64,000 nucleotides of DNA from NCBI GenBank assembly GCA_938084685.1, contig CALKGE010000003.1, forward strand, positions 35,898 to 99,897, written 5' to 3'. The notes beneath the pieces were generated by a model. It made no database searches. It saw only the letters and a list, made by a program, of their open reading frames with translations, and was not told the origin of the DNA. The translations under genes and the position numbers were made by a program. The DNA comes from an uncultured Pirellulaceae bacterium (GTDB lineage Bacteria; Planctomycetota; Planctomycetia; Pirellulales; Pirellulaceae). Shown one piece after another: positions 9,441-17,772 of the stretch (its first letter is position 1; every line of letters starts with the position of its first letter).

Positions 9441-10172
9441 CTACTGCGAAAGAACGACGACCGCTACTAAAGAACCAAGTAAAACCACTGAGAGGAATGC
9501 CAGTACGACTCCTTTCATCTTATTGCCCGAACTGTCACTGCGGCGGATATTGTGATGAGCAAGCGTGGACTGGTCTACCTGGAGATTGGCGAAAGTGGAA
9601 CTGGTTTCGATTTCGACAGCGTTCGTTTCTAATGCTTCAAAGAAGTTATCGTCGTTGAACGATGTCGGCGTTGTATCGAGGACATGGGGAGATTCGGAAG
9701 GAGGGGCGAGTACAGCGACCTGGCTTTCAGGTTCGAGAACTGTTTGGGGTTCTTCTGAATTCGACACCAGATTAACTCGTGCCGGGCGATGGCTACTTTC
9801 CTGAAACTCAGAGAATATCTTTGAGGCAGGCTGCCAGTTGATCCAGTCGTGGCGACGGAGATGTGTGCGATGGTCAATTCGTTTCTCTTCAATCCATGCC
9901 AGCAACACCTCACCGGAAGCTGGTCCAAATTCTCCTCCGTCAGCTGGTCGAACGTACCACTTTAATTCAGGGCGTTCGGCGACACACTTGGAAATGCTCA
10001 TGGCTGACCGCCGTTTATCTCCGGCAAAACTGGTCGCGCGATGCTCAGTTTCAGAATCCAGCGGAATTCGGATCCTTGCATCGCATTCGGGACAGATCCC
10101 ACGTTTACCAGCCAGATAAGCTTTGACGTTCAGTTTTTTGTGACAACTGGGACAAATGAATCGGATACCCAT
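9441..10172 (-). CDS. Zinc-ribbon / GYF_2-domain protein with C-terminal membrane anchor
   Basis: 243 aa from ATG 10172, which has CAGGG before it; a longer frame to 10214 adds an unlikely leader. Residues 1-35 form a two-knuckle zinc ribbon (CPSCHKK ... CPECDARI). Residues ~75-130 match a GYF_2-like domain (KWYVRPADGGEFGPASGEVLLAWIEE, then WINWQPASKIF). A low-complexity acidic/serine linker follows, and a single hydrophobic helix at the very C-terminus (VVLAFLSVVLLGSLVAVVVL) would insert as a tail anchor with the domains in the cytoplasm. This domain pairing is common in planctomycetes; GYF domains bind proline-rich peptides. Partner and function are not known. Confidence 0.8.
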   Translation of the reverse strand: MGIRFICPSCHKKLNVKAYLAGKRGICPECDARIRIPLDSETEHRATSFAGDKRRSAMSISKCVAERPELKWYVRPADGGEFGPASGEVLLAWIEEKRIDHRTHLRRHDWINWQPASKIFSEFQESSHRPARVNLVSNSEEPQTVLEPESQVAVLAPPSESPHVLDTTPTSFNDDNFFEALETNAVEIETSSTFANLQVDQSTLAHHNIRRSDSSGNKMKGVVLAFLSVVLLGSLVAVVVLSQ

Positions 10173-10317
10173 GTAAACCCTGCATGTATTGGAGGTGAAA
10201 ACTGGATGACACAAAAGCGAAATAGGAGGTCAGTTTTCAGGGAAGAAATCAGCCTCGCTTTGCTATCTCGTAATTATAGGTTTCGGTTACGAGCAAAGCG
10301 ATCAAATCAACGGAGGA

Positions 10318-11340
10318 TTAGTGATAGTTTTCTTCGTTCGGATTGTTATAAAGTACCGACTCAAGTAATTCTGGCGAACCTTTAACGGTATTATCGATTC
10401 GCTTGTGCCACTCCTGATCCGTGGGAACAAAGATCGGTAAAGCCGGCCAGGGATCGAAGGGTTCGAATCCAAGCCGAGTGATCAGTTTTTGACTGTTTAA
10501 CGACACGTTTCCAGCTCGTGGAGGCATCGGACCGGCGTCTATACGTGGACAGCCTTTTAAATTGTCCGGATTGTATCCGCCTACACGGTTCACTATTTGT
10601 GCAATCTCGTACAGACTCAGACGGCGGGGACCTCCCGCATGATACAAACCAGGTAACTCATTTGTGAGTGTCCAATGGATCAGCCTGTTGAGGCAATCGG
10701 TATAGTGAGGCGTTCGTACTTCGTCGTAGTAGAGTGTTGCCGGTTTGTCATTTTTAAATCTGGATTGAATCCAGTCGATGGCACCTGCGTGCCCACTAAA
10801 GCTGATGCCCATTGGCAAAGATATCCTTAGGATGGAGGCGTCAGGCTGATACTTGGTGACCAGCCGCTCTGCTTCGACCATGGTCTTGCCATAGATGGTG
10901 ACCGGGTCCGGAACGTCCTCTTCGACGTAATCGCCATTGCCGTCGCCGGAAAAAACTAAATCGATGGACAATTGCACAAGTCTGACTTTGTGCTGAAGAC
11001 TCTGGATCGCCTCGATTAGGTTGTTGATACCGACAACGTTGACTCGATGCGCCATAGCAGGATCAAGTTCACATGACTTCAGCCGACAGGTTCCCAGTCC
11101 GCTTACGACAGATCGAAACTGATGTTTTTGAAACAGGGCCAGCAGTTTTTCTTTGTCCAGGATGTCGCAACCGACAATGCCCTCGCCAGACAGTGGCCAG
11201 TATTCATCGCGACGGATGCCAAACACCTGACCAGGGTATTTTTCCGAGTAGTAACGAAAGGCGTTATAACCAGCCACGCCGGCGATTCCGGTTACCAGCA
11301 GCGGCAGGGGGACATCGGATAGAGGAGGGTATTGGGGCAT
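10318..11340 (-). CDS. NAD(P)-dependent sugar-nucleotide epimerase/reductase, RmlD-like
   Basis: 340 aa from ATG 11340. A longer frame to 11406 would overlap the next gene by 16 nt. Extended SDR fold: the nucleotide motif TGIAGVAGYNAFRYY is at the N-terminus. The YGKTMVEAE catalytic Tyr-x3-Lys comes after DLVFSGDG, which equals the S/T-D-x-VF-G region of RmlD/dTDP-4-dehydrorhamnose reductases. Near the end, LYHAGGPRRLSLYEIA is the RmlD-type 'G....S..E.A' motif. It probably reduces or epimerises an activated sugar for surface polysaccharide, but none of the usual rml partners is nearby. The upstream M29 peptidase gene begins on the same strand, and the two are probably co-transcribed. Confidence 0.8.
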   Translation of the reverse strand: MPQYPPLSDVPLPLLVTGIAGVAGYNAFRYYSEKYPGQVFGIRRDEYWPLSGEGIVGCDILDKEKLLALFQKHQFRSVVSGLGTCRLKSCELDPAMAHRVNVVGINNLIEAIQSLQHKVRLVQLSIDLVFSGDGNGDYVEEDVPDPVTIYGKTMVEAERLVTKYQPDASILRISLPMGISFSGHAGAIDWIQSRFKNDKPATLYYDEVRTPHYTDCLNRLIHWTLTNELPGLYHAGGPRRLSLYEIAQIVNRVGGYNPDNLKGCPRIDAGPMPPRAGNVSLNSQKLITRLGFEPFDPWPALPIFVPTDQEWHKRIDNTVKGSPELLESVLYNNPNEENYH

Positions 11341-11390
11341 GGGAGGCGTGGAGTTTTGAAATGCTTGTGAAGATGTGTTGACCGTCCGAG

Positions 11391-12515
11391 TCAGGGCTGT
11401 GGCCAATCTTCATTCAGGAAACGTCCGTTTTCACTAATGAGTTCTCCGTCGACAAAGATCTGGCCTCCTTGACGGAGGTCACAAACCATGTCCCAGTGAA
11501 GTCCGGATTCATTGACTCCTCCGGTTTCAGGGTACGAAGCTCCTACGGCTGCATGAAACGTTCCACCGATTTTTTCATCAAACAGAGTATTCTTGGTGTA
11601 CTCGGTAATGGAATAATTTGTCCCGAGAGCGATTTCTCCCAGAACACGAGCGCCTTCATCCTGATCCAGCATGTCGATTAAGAACTGCTCGCCCTTGGCG
11701 GCTTTCGCATCTACGACACGTCCTTGTTCAAAGGTTAGTTCAATTCCTTCACTTTCCCGTCCTCCGTGAACAGCTGGAAAACTGTAGCGAACGGTTCCTT
11801 CCGTCGCAGATTCGATCGGTCCGGTAAAGACTTCACCATCCGGGAAGTTCTTTTTGCCATCGCTGTTGAGCCAAAGCCGATTCTGAACGCCGAGCGTCAG
11901 ATCGGTGCCCTGGGGGGTGACAAATCGAATTTCACTTTTGCCATTCAGGTAATCAACTAACCGCTGTTGGCGGACGCTCAGTTCCTGCCAGGCGGCAACC
12001 GGGTCGTCCAGATGCAGCAGGCCCGCTTTAAATACGAAGTCTTCGTATTGTCTAAGGGACATTTCCGCATCCTGCGCCGAAGCTTGACAGGGGTACTGGG
12101 ATCCGGTCCATCTTAATTCACCTGCAGCACTACGTCCCAGGAATGTCTCCAGGTATCGTTTTCGCGCCTGACTTTTTTTGGCCAGCTTGTCCGGGCTGAC
12201 TCTGGATAGCGCTTTAGTATTGCTGCTCCCCCACAAACTGATCGTGACGTCAATGGTCTCGATTTCATGCTGCACAAGCGGGCTTTGATAGCTGATTTGT
12301 TCGTCAGACCCGTACTCGAATAACAGGTCACCGCAGGCATCCGGTTGCATAAGTACATAAGGGTGAGCGTCAGCTTCAAGGCATGCTCGATAAAGTTCCA
12401 GCAGTAGCGGCTCGGATAGTGGGCTGCCAACCAGACGTACGAGGTCGCCTGCAACGACATCTGCCGAGTAGTTAACCAGGACATCGGCAAGTTTTGAGAG
12501 GTAGGAATTGGGCAT
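11391..12515 (-). CDS. M29-family metal-dependent aminopeptidase (AmpS/PepS-like)
   Basis: 374 aa. M29 peptidases are cytosolic dimeric exopeptidases with a two-metal (Co/Zn) centre. Family landmarks include YPCQASAQDAEMSLRQYEDFVFKAG, then the metal-site run beginning with GEVFTGPIESATEGTVRY. The signature ALGTNYSITEYTKNTLFDEKIGGTFHAAVGASYP, with its Glu and His ligands, follows, and the C-terminal SGLHWDMVCDLRQGGQIFVDGEL closes the domain. All of these are in register, so the enzyme looks active. Substrate preference cannot be told. It lies 1 nt from the NUDIX gene upstream and just before the RmlD-like gene, giving a tight three-gene minus-strand run. Confidence 0.9.
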   Translation of the reverse strand: MPNSYLSKLADVLVNYSADVVAGDLVRLVGSPLSEPLLLELYRACLEADAHPYVLMQPDACGDLLFEYGSDEQISYQSPLVQHEIETIDVTISLWGSSNTKALSRVSPDKLAKKSQARKRYLETFLGRSAAGELRWTGSQYPCQASAQDAEMSLRQYEDFVFKAGLLHLDDPVAAWQELSVRQQRLVDYLNGKSEIRFVTPQGTDLTLGVQNRLWLNSDGKKNFPDGEVFTGPIESATEGTVRYSFPAVHGGRESEGIELTFEQGRVVDAKAAKGEQFLIDMLDQDEGARVLGEIALGTNYSITEYTKNTLFDEKIGGTFHAAVGASYPETGGVNESGLHWDMVCDLRQGGQIFVDGELISENGRFLNEDWPQP

Positions 12516-12516
12516 G

Positions 12517-13047
12517 TCAGATTTCTCCGGACCGTTTCAGAAAGTCATACATGAGGATGCCAGAAATAGATTTGGCATCACAGATCTTGCGATCTTTTAT
12601 AAGTTGTAAAGCGGTATCCCAGGTGACAACGTAATTGGTGATGAGTTCCCCTTCTTCCCGGGCAGGTTCTCCTTCGACCAACCCTGTGGCAACATACAGG
12701 TGCATGGTTTCGTCAAGAATTCCAGGCGATAAGTAGAAACTGTGTAAATGCTGAAGATTCCGGGCACGGTACCCGGTCTCTTCCATGAGCTCTCTTTCTG
12801 CGGTGACTGCGTGTGGTTCATCCGGTTCGAGTGTACCTGCGGGTAACTCCACGAGTTCCTTGTCCACAGCGATTCGGTAATTGCGAATAAGACAGACGTG
12901 ATTGTCATCCACCATGGGAAGTACGGCAACCGCTCCAGGGTGACGTACGACATGGCGCTGTTTTCCGTTTGGATGATTGGGATCAGCCGGAATCTCGACA
13001 ACATGAAATCGGCTCGTGGTCAGTAAATGGGTTTCTTGATTCGACAT
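12517..13047 (-). CDS. NUDIX hydrolase, ADP-ribose pyrophosphatase type
   Basis: 176 aa from ATG 13047. The longer frame to 13185 is rejected because it would run into the divergent gene at 13140. A perfect Nudix box GX5EX7REUXEEXGU is seen (GTLEPDEPHAVTAERELMEETGY); its glutamates bind Mg. The lead-in VRHPGAVAVLPMVDDNHVCLIRNYR and the following YLSPGILDETMHLYVATGL are typical of NudF-like ADP-ribose/ADP-sugar pyrophosphatases. It likely clears ADP-ribose or a similar nucleoside diphosphate sugar in the cytosol. It is the first gene of the minus-strand run that continues with the M29 peptidase, with a stop-to-start gap of 1 nt. Confidence 0.92.
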   Translation of the reverse strand: MSNQETHLLTTSRFHVVEIPADPNHPNGKQRHVVRHPGAVAVLPMVDDNHVCLIRNYRIAVDKELVELPAGTLEPDEPHAVTAERELMEETGYRARNLQHLHSFYLSPGILDETMHLYVATGLVEGEPAREEGELITNYVVTWDTALQLIKDRKICDAKSISGILMYDFLKRSGEI

Positions 13048-13139
13048 AAAATTTGGCCAGGTGGGATGGATGTCTAAAGGACTGTAAAATCTATAAAGGT
13101 ATATCTTATCGGACAAGTGCAGGGACAAGGAGGTAGGTC

Positions 13140-13661
13140 TTGGCAAAGCAGCAGCAGGATCGGGAGGACATGTTGCGCGAGGCAACGGCGCTGGTTAACA
13201 GGGTGGAGTTGCGAGCTCTTCATGCTTCTGACGCAAAAGATCCGGTGGTGGTTGGTTTCCGGCGGGACGGAAGTGTCTCGTTTTATTTCGGAGCCGATCC
13301 GGTGTACCAGTTCAATGTCGAGCATGGCTTTCGTCGTGGGTACTATCAAGGAACTCTACTGAAGGCCGAAAATGGAAAGATCGTCCAGCTAACTCAATCT
13401 CGCGACAGTGGGCAGCTGGTGTTCCAACGTCATGAATTTGATGCTTCTGCCACGAGTGCCTATCTGGAATGCATGAAGCGCGATTTGATTGAATTAAAGG
13501 AAGCCTGTCAATCTTCCGCCGTAGAAATCGTTGGAGCAGTGGTTGAACAGGGAACAGAGAACGAGTTAATCGACCGCATTGTTGGCTGGATCAATGAACA
13601 CGCCGATAGTATTGCTATTGCTGCGGTTCCCAATGTGACAGGTAAACGAGGACGCCGTTAG
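13140..13661 (+). CDS. Conserved-looking cytosolic protein of unknown function, TTG start
   Basis: 173 aa. The start codon is TTG; AAGGAGG lies 7 nt upstream and there is no better start nearby. There is no signal peptide or membrane segment. The N-terminal helix (KQQQDREDMLREATALVNRVELR) precedes a strand-rich part (VVVGFRRDGSVSFYFGADPVYQFN ... GYYQGTLLKAENGKIVQLTQ). A helical C-terminal half ends in a basic KRGRR tail. I do not recognise the family. It is transcribed away from the NUDIX gene, with 92 nt between the starts, so a shared divergent control region is possible. It ends 6 nt short of the convergent YgfZ-like gene. Confidence 0.75.
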   Translation: MAKQQQDREDMLREATALVNRVELRALHASDAKDPVVVGFRRDGSVSFYFGADPVYQFNVEHGFRRGYYQGTLLKAENGKIVQLTQSRDSGQLVFQRHEFDASATSAYLECMKRDLIELKEACQSSAVEIVGAVVEQGTENELIDRIVGWINEHADSIAIAAVPNVTGKRGRR

Positions 13662-13667
13662 AGACAG

Positions 13668-14507
13668 CTAGAGAATACGCAATTTGCCAAGATTCGTTTC
13701 AATTTCTGTTCCGGATTCATGCAGACCTCGTTTGACATATGCGAGTGCTTGACCGGTCAGTGCCGAGGTTGACCGGATCTTGGCGACGGGCTTGCCTTCA
13801 CTTAACAGAATGTCGTTGGTGGCTGCATTGGTTTGCTGATTGTCGACTCTGGCCAGTAACCAGTGGACGTTTCCCAGAGCATCTATGCGTGCGATTGGTT
13901 CCTGTCCCAGATAGCATCCTTTGGTAAAACTGATAGCCTGTTGGTCCCGATTTACTTCCTGAGCGAAGTTGTCGTCAGAAATGTCGGCGCCGTAGACTGG
14001 AACACCTGTCTGAATTCGAGCGGCCTGGACCTCTTCATCAGTAAGTTGGACAAGCGTGGCCTTTTGTGCTTCTGTGAGCGAACCCAACAGAAAATAGGAA
14101 GGTTGATCGAACCAGTGGTTGGTAACGAGAGTGTCGGCTGGTTGATGTTCCTGAAGCCATGTTTCGATTTGCTCTCCAGCCAGTAGTGTGCATTCGGTCG
14201 CTGGCTCGATTCTGACTTCGACATCTTCGGTGATGATGTAACGGTCCAGGTGGGTGACGAGGTCTGAAACTTTATGATTGACTGTGATTAGCAGTAGCGA
14301 GCTCGGGGCGTGAAAGACCGTGACATAACCCAGGCATTTTCCTTGAATGCTGGTGATAAAGGCCTCGAGCGTTGAATTGCGTTCCAGTTTCTTGATGTCG
14401 TTGGTACAGAAATTGTTCAGAAAACTGACTCTGTCCTCGCCCGTGATGGAAATCACAGCGAGGTTGGAGGTTGGCCAGAAGGATGGTGAGTCAAAAAGCA
14501 CGGGCAT
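13668..14507 (-). CDS. ygfZ: YgfZ/GcvT-like folate-binding protein
   Basis: 279 aa. The signature K-G-C-Y-x-G-Q-E appears as FTKGCYLGQEPIARI near residue 190; the Cys is the conserved residue of the YgfZ/IBA57 group. The N-terminal half starts with the GcvT-like pattern ISITGEDRVSFLNNFCTNDIKKL and the region carries the aminomethyltransferase-like barrel. YgfZ uses tetrahydrofolate and helps to repair or assemble certain Fe-S enzymes such as MiaB. The gene stands alone on the minus strand, 26 nt downstream of a LarA-like gene, possibly co-transcribed with it. Confidence 0.88.
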   Translation of the reverse strand: MPVLFDSPSFWPTSNLAVISITGEDRVSFLNNFCTNDIKKLERNSTLEAFITSIQGKCLGYVTVFHAPSSLLLITVNHKVSDLVTHLDRYIITEDVEVRIEPATECTLLAGEQIETWLQEHQPADTLVTNHWFDQPSYFLLGSLTEAQKATLVQLTDEEVQAARIQTGVPVYGADISDDNFAQEVNRDQQAISFTKGCYLGQEPIARIDALGNVHWLLARVDNQQTNAATNDILLSEGKPVAKIRSTSALTGQALAYVKRGLHESGTEIETNLGKLRIL

Positions 14508-14533
14508 GAGCTTGTCGAATGGAGAAATGTTGA

Positions 14534-15733
14534 TCAGGCCAGGGCGACACGATGGGCGTCTCCGAGGCAGTTGATGGTGGTTGCTGGAGCAATCAGGTTG
14601 TTGATTTGTGATGGGGTCTCAATGTTGGCAAGCCCGATAGACTCGACATCTTCCCCTGCCAGGTTACTGAGTAGATAGATATGATAGTCGTTTCGCAGTC
14701 GCAAGATTTCTCTGGCGGCCAGTATGTCGGCATCTGGTTGTTGTTCGAGTTGGTCTTTTACGTGTTGATGAGCTTCGTTGCTGGTTAGTAGCTTGATGGA
14801 TCCAGGAAGTGGGCCACTCAATTCACTGCAAAGGACGATGGAGCCTCCCGGTGAAGTTGTTTTTGACAGGGTTACCAAAGCTCGAGCCAGGTTGTCCCAG
14901 GTCTGTTGTTGAGTTTCGCCAGCCAAAGTTCCAATGCTTAGTTCTGCTTCAGATACCGTATGCTTCCAGACGGAATCCGCCATGGAGGTCACTGACGATT
15001 GCAGCGTATAGATGTCCCCCGCAGTGACATTGTGGATTTGCTCGCCACTGGCAGGAGTTACTTTCACCAGATACTGAACGCCAAGCATATTTACGGCTTC
15101 CTCAGAATCCCGTTTTAGCACGCCGGCGTCTGGAGCGGCACGGTATCTGAGAATTGCTTCAGATTCGGTGAAGAGGGGAAACAGGTCGTGAAAAAAACCA
15201 GCATAACCTGTACGAGGTTCAGGGAGGTTGGAGCAGACAGGAAGTACGACGTCCGCATCCACAAGTGTCTTGTTGAGTCGAATCGGCTCGCCTTCAGCGG
15301 TGGCGGTTAAATAGGCCTGCTCTTCAGGAACGTCCGGGTGATGGATTTCAAACTGAAGCGTGGTGTATACAAATTCGTCCAGTAACATTTCCAGACGTGT
15401 TTGAACCGACACCATTTCATCATGAGGAAGGACGATGGTGATATCTTCAGCAGCAACTTCGGTAAAGGCTTGTAAGTAATCCAGGATGCTGGCGATGATT
15501 TCTGCAATACGTGGAATACCTTCTCCGACGGCGATGGCTAAACGGTCTTCCGGAAACACGATTTCACGAAACGCCGGGAAATGGACGGACTGATCGAGGC
15601 TGGATTGAACCATTTCTTTTAAAGTTCCATCCAGTGAATCCACTTCGGTACAGATGGTGGAAACGGACTGCTGGTCATTAAAATTCAGCTTTAGCGAGTT
15701 GGATGCTCCGAATCGGAGATCGACGCTCATCAT
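14534..15733 (-). CDS. LarA-like (DUF2088) protein, divergent
   Basis: 399 aa. The N-terminal half resembles the DUF2088/LarA domain: LRFGASNSLKLNFND, then PEDRLAIAVGEGIPRI in the place of the DRTRP loop, VLPHDEMVS, and LNKTLVDADVVLPVC followed by a short helical turn. LarA is the nickel-pincer lactate racemase, and many DUF2088 proteins are related racemases/epimerases. Here the loop that normally carries the conserved GG-K after the N-K-ADADV strand is GYAGFFHDLFP, and the RTRP loop is altered, so nickel-cofactor chemistry is doubtful. No larB/C/E maturation genes are beside it. I consider this a distant family member whose function is unknown. Confidence 0.55.
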   Translation of the reverse strand: MMSVDLRFGASNSLKLNFNDQQSVSTICTEVDSLDGTLKEMVQSSLDQSVHFPAFREIVFPEDRLAIAVGEGIPRIAEIIASILDYLQAFTEVAAEDITIVLPHDEMVSVQTRLEMLLDEFVYTTLQFEIHHPDVPEEQAYLTATAEGEPIRLNKTLVDADVVLPVCSNLPEPRTGYAGFFHDLFPLFTESEAILRYRAAPDAGVLKRDSEEAVNMLGVQYLVKVTPASGEQIHNVTAGDIYTLQSSVTSMADSVWKHTVSEAELSIGTLAGETQQQTWDNLARALVTLSKTTSPGGSIVLCSELSGPLPGSIKLLTSNEAHQHVKDQLEQQPDADILAAREILRLRNDYHIYLLSNLAGEDVESIGLANIETPSQINNLIAPATTINCLGDAHRVALA

Positions 15734-15962
15734 TCGGTATTCCGTGAATAGAGTTCTGGGATTGATGGAGCATTGATCTTAGCCTGCTCACTTGGGTTTT
15801 TCTAGGGACTCAATTGGAAGCAGCGCGTTGGTGGCTCGGCTGCTGTGGAATCACCCCTGGTCACTAGATTCCGATTGTTTCACAAAAAGAAAACAGAATT
15901 TGAATGGGCGGCGCGCCTATAATGAATAAACTTTGTTGGTTTTTCGAAATTGGGACAACTTG

Positions 15963-17675
15963 ATGGCGAAGCACTTCTCAATCTTTTCAATCTGCCTGGT
16001 TCTGCTGTGCACAAGCGATAGTGTTGGACAGCTCCGGGCTGACGAATTTCAGCAGTTACTTCAGTCAGGTGAATATGTACAGGCACTGCAGCAGGCTCGT
16101 AGTAATCAGGATGCGGCAGTCCGTCGCCAGCAAATGGTTCAAATTGCTCGCCATCAAGCTGCAGCTGGTGTTCAGACCGGTGCAATTGCCACACTTTCGA
16201 CTTTGCAACAATTCGGCAGCGCGAGTTTAACTGGAGCTGGTGATGAGCCAGGAAATGGGGCGGCCGTGCCGGGTGGGCAAGGTGGAGCAGCAGCGGCCGA
16301 TTTTGACACGTTAATCAATCTCATTAAGTCGACAGTGTCCCCGGATGACTGGATTGATGCAGGTGGTGCCGGAGAGATCGTTCCCTTTGCAGGTGGAATC
16401 TATGTGGATCGGGAAGGGCTCATGGTTCGTTTGGATACTAACCGAGGAACTGAACTGCAAGGGGTTCGTCGAGAACAGTTTGATGGAATGTTTAGTGACA
16501 AAGGTCAGGACATTCGTGAGCATTCATCCATGCGCAAAGTGTCATTGATTCGCTTGCAACGTCAGCTCGAGTTATTGCGGTTGCAAGGTCAACCGGCTGA
16601 CGACGCGATGCAGAATTTAGCAGGTATTTATAAGATCCAATATGTGCTTGTGTACCCGGAGCAGGGTGATATCGTTCTGGCTGGTCCAGCAGGACCTTGG
16701 GTTGAAAATGCTCGTGGGCGGATGGTCAATCCCGTCAACGGAAAACCTGTTTTGAAGTTGGATTATCTTGTGGAGCTTATGCGCAATGCGTACTCGGATA
16801 ACCCGGTTTTTGGCTGTTCGATTACCCCACGTGCGGCGAATTTATTGAAAGCCAAGCAGTATTTGGAAAGTCAAACAGGAAAGCCATTGACTCCGCAAAA
16901 TACAGATGACTGGCTGGAAGGCTGGAGAAAAAGGGTTGGTCGTCAGGATGTCGAAGTATTTGGGACAAATAATCAATCTCAGCTGGCACGCGTTTTGGTT
17001 GAGGCGGATCATCATATGAAATTGGTCGGTTTGGGTGAGGTACCCGGAGCGCCGGGGATGAACAGTTATTTGGACAATCTGGTTCAGTCTGGTAAGTCGG
17101 TTCAGGCCATGCAGATGCTGCGCTGGTGGTTTACCACAAATTATCAGGCTTTACATGCTTCAAAAGATGGACTGGCATTTGAAATTGTGGGCCCGGCTGT
17201 GAAGGTGCTGAGTGAAAATGAAATTGTCGATCAACTGGGGAATCGGCAGCAGACCGGAAAGTCGGATCCCTTAACTCAGCAGTTTGCTGCCGAGTTTACT
17301 CGTAATTACGATTTGCTTGCCGAGCGTTATCCGGTGTATCACGAGTTACGTAATATTTTTGACTTGGCTGTGGTTTCCATGTTGATTAAGTCACAGGAGT
17401 TGGATCGGCAGGTGGGATGGAATCCTGAGTTTTATTCCGAGTCGTATGGATATCAGACTCAGCGAGCCACTGCTCCTGCTTCGGTCGAGTCTGTTGTCAG
17501 TCATCGTGTAAAGAATCGGATTGTCTCGGCTGTAATTTCCGGCGGAGTCTCGGTTGACCCACGGTTGGTGGTTAACCAGAGTAATATCAAACAGGATGAT
17601 TATGGAGTTCTCAACGCTGAATATCAGGGCAACCGCTCGGTCGTATTGCCAGGTAATACCTGGTGGTGGGATTAA
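15963..17675 (+). CDS. Exported DUF1598-type protein
   Basis: 570 aa. The ATG at 15963 (GGGAC upstream) gives a signal peptide MAKHFSIFSICLVLLCTSDSVGQ. A helical N-terminal part (DEFQQLLQSGEYVQALQQARSNQDAAVRRQQM) looks like a TPR-like start. A Gly/Ala-rich linker follows, and then a long central domain with NARGRMVNPVNGKPVLKLDYLV and QLARVLVEADHHMKLVGLGEVPGAPGMNSYLDNL. The latter matches my memory of DUF1598, a family almost confined to planctomycetes. The C-terminus lacks catalytic signatures. Location would be periplasmic or cell-surface; function is unknown. It stands alone, with the coiled-coil gene starting 97 nt downstream. Confidence 0.75.
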   Translation: MAKHFSIFSICLVLLCTSDSVGQLRADEFQQLLQSGEYVQALQQARSNQDAAVRRQQMVQIARHQAAAGVQTGAIATLSTLQQFGSASLTGAGDEPGNGAAVPGGQGGAAAADFDTLINLIKSTVSPDDWIDAGGAGEIVPFAGGIYVDREGLMVRLDTNRGTELQGVRREQFDGMFSDKGQDIREHSSMRKVSLIRLQRQLELLRLQGQPADDAMQNLAGIYKIQYVLVYPEQGDIVLAGPAGPWVENARGRMVNPVNGKPVLKLDYLVELMRNAYSDNPVFGCSITPRAANLLKAKQYLESQTGKPLTPQNTDDWLEGWRKRVGRQDVEVFGTNNQSQLARVLVEADHHMKLVGLGEVPGAPGMNSYLDNLVQSGKSVQAMQMLRWWFTTNYQALHASKDGLAFEIVGPAVKVLSENEIVDQLGNRQQTGKSDPLTQQFAAEFTRNYDLLAERYPVYHELRNIFDLAVVSMLIKSQELDRQVGWNPEFYSESYGYQTQRATAPASVESVVSHRVKNRIVSAVISGGVSVDPRLVVNQSNIKQDDYGVLNAEYQGNRSVVLPGNTWWWD

Positions 17676-17772
17676 ATTGTTCGAAGCTGCTTGCTAATCT
17701 ATCGCAACCATGTTCAGCTTGTAGAAGTCAGCAGGTGTGAACAGAGTCTCTCTTAGTAGAAGGATGGAAATA

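Noticed and set aside
13048..13185. N-terminal extension of the NUDIX hydrolase
   Set aside because: It would overlap the divergent gene at 13140 and adds Pro-rich residues not typical of the family.
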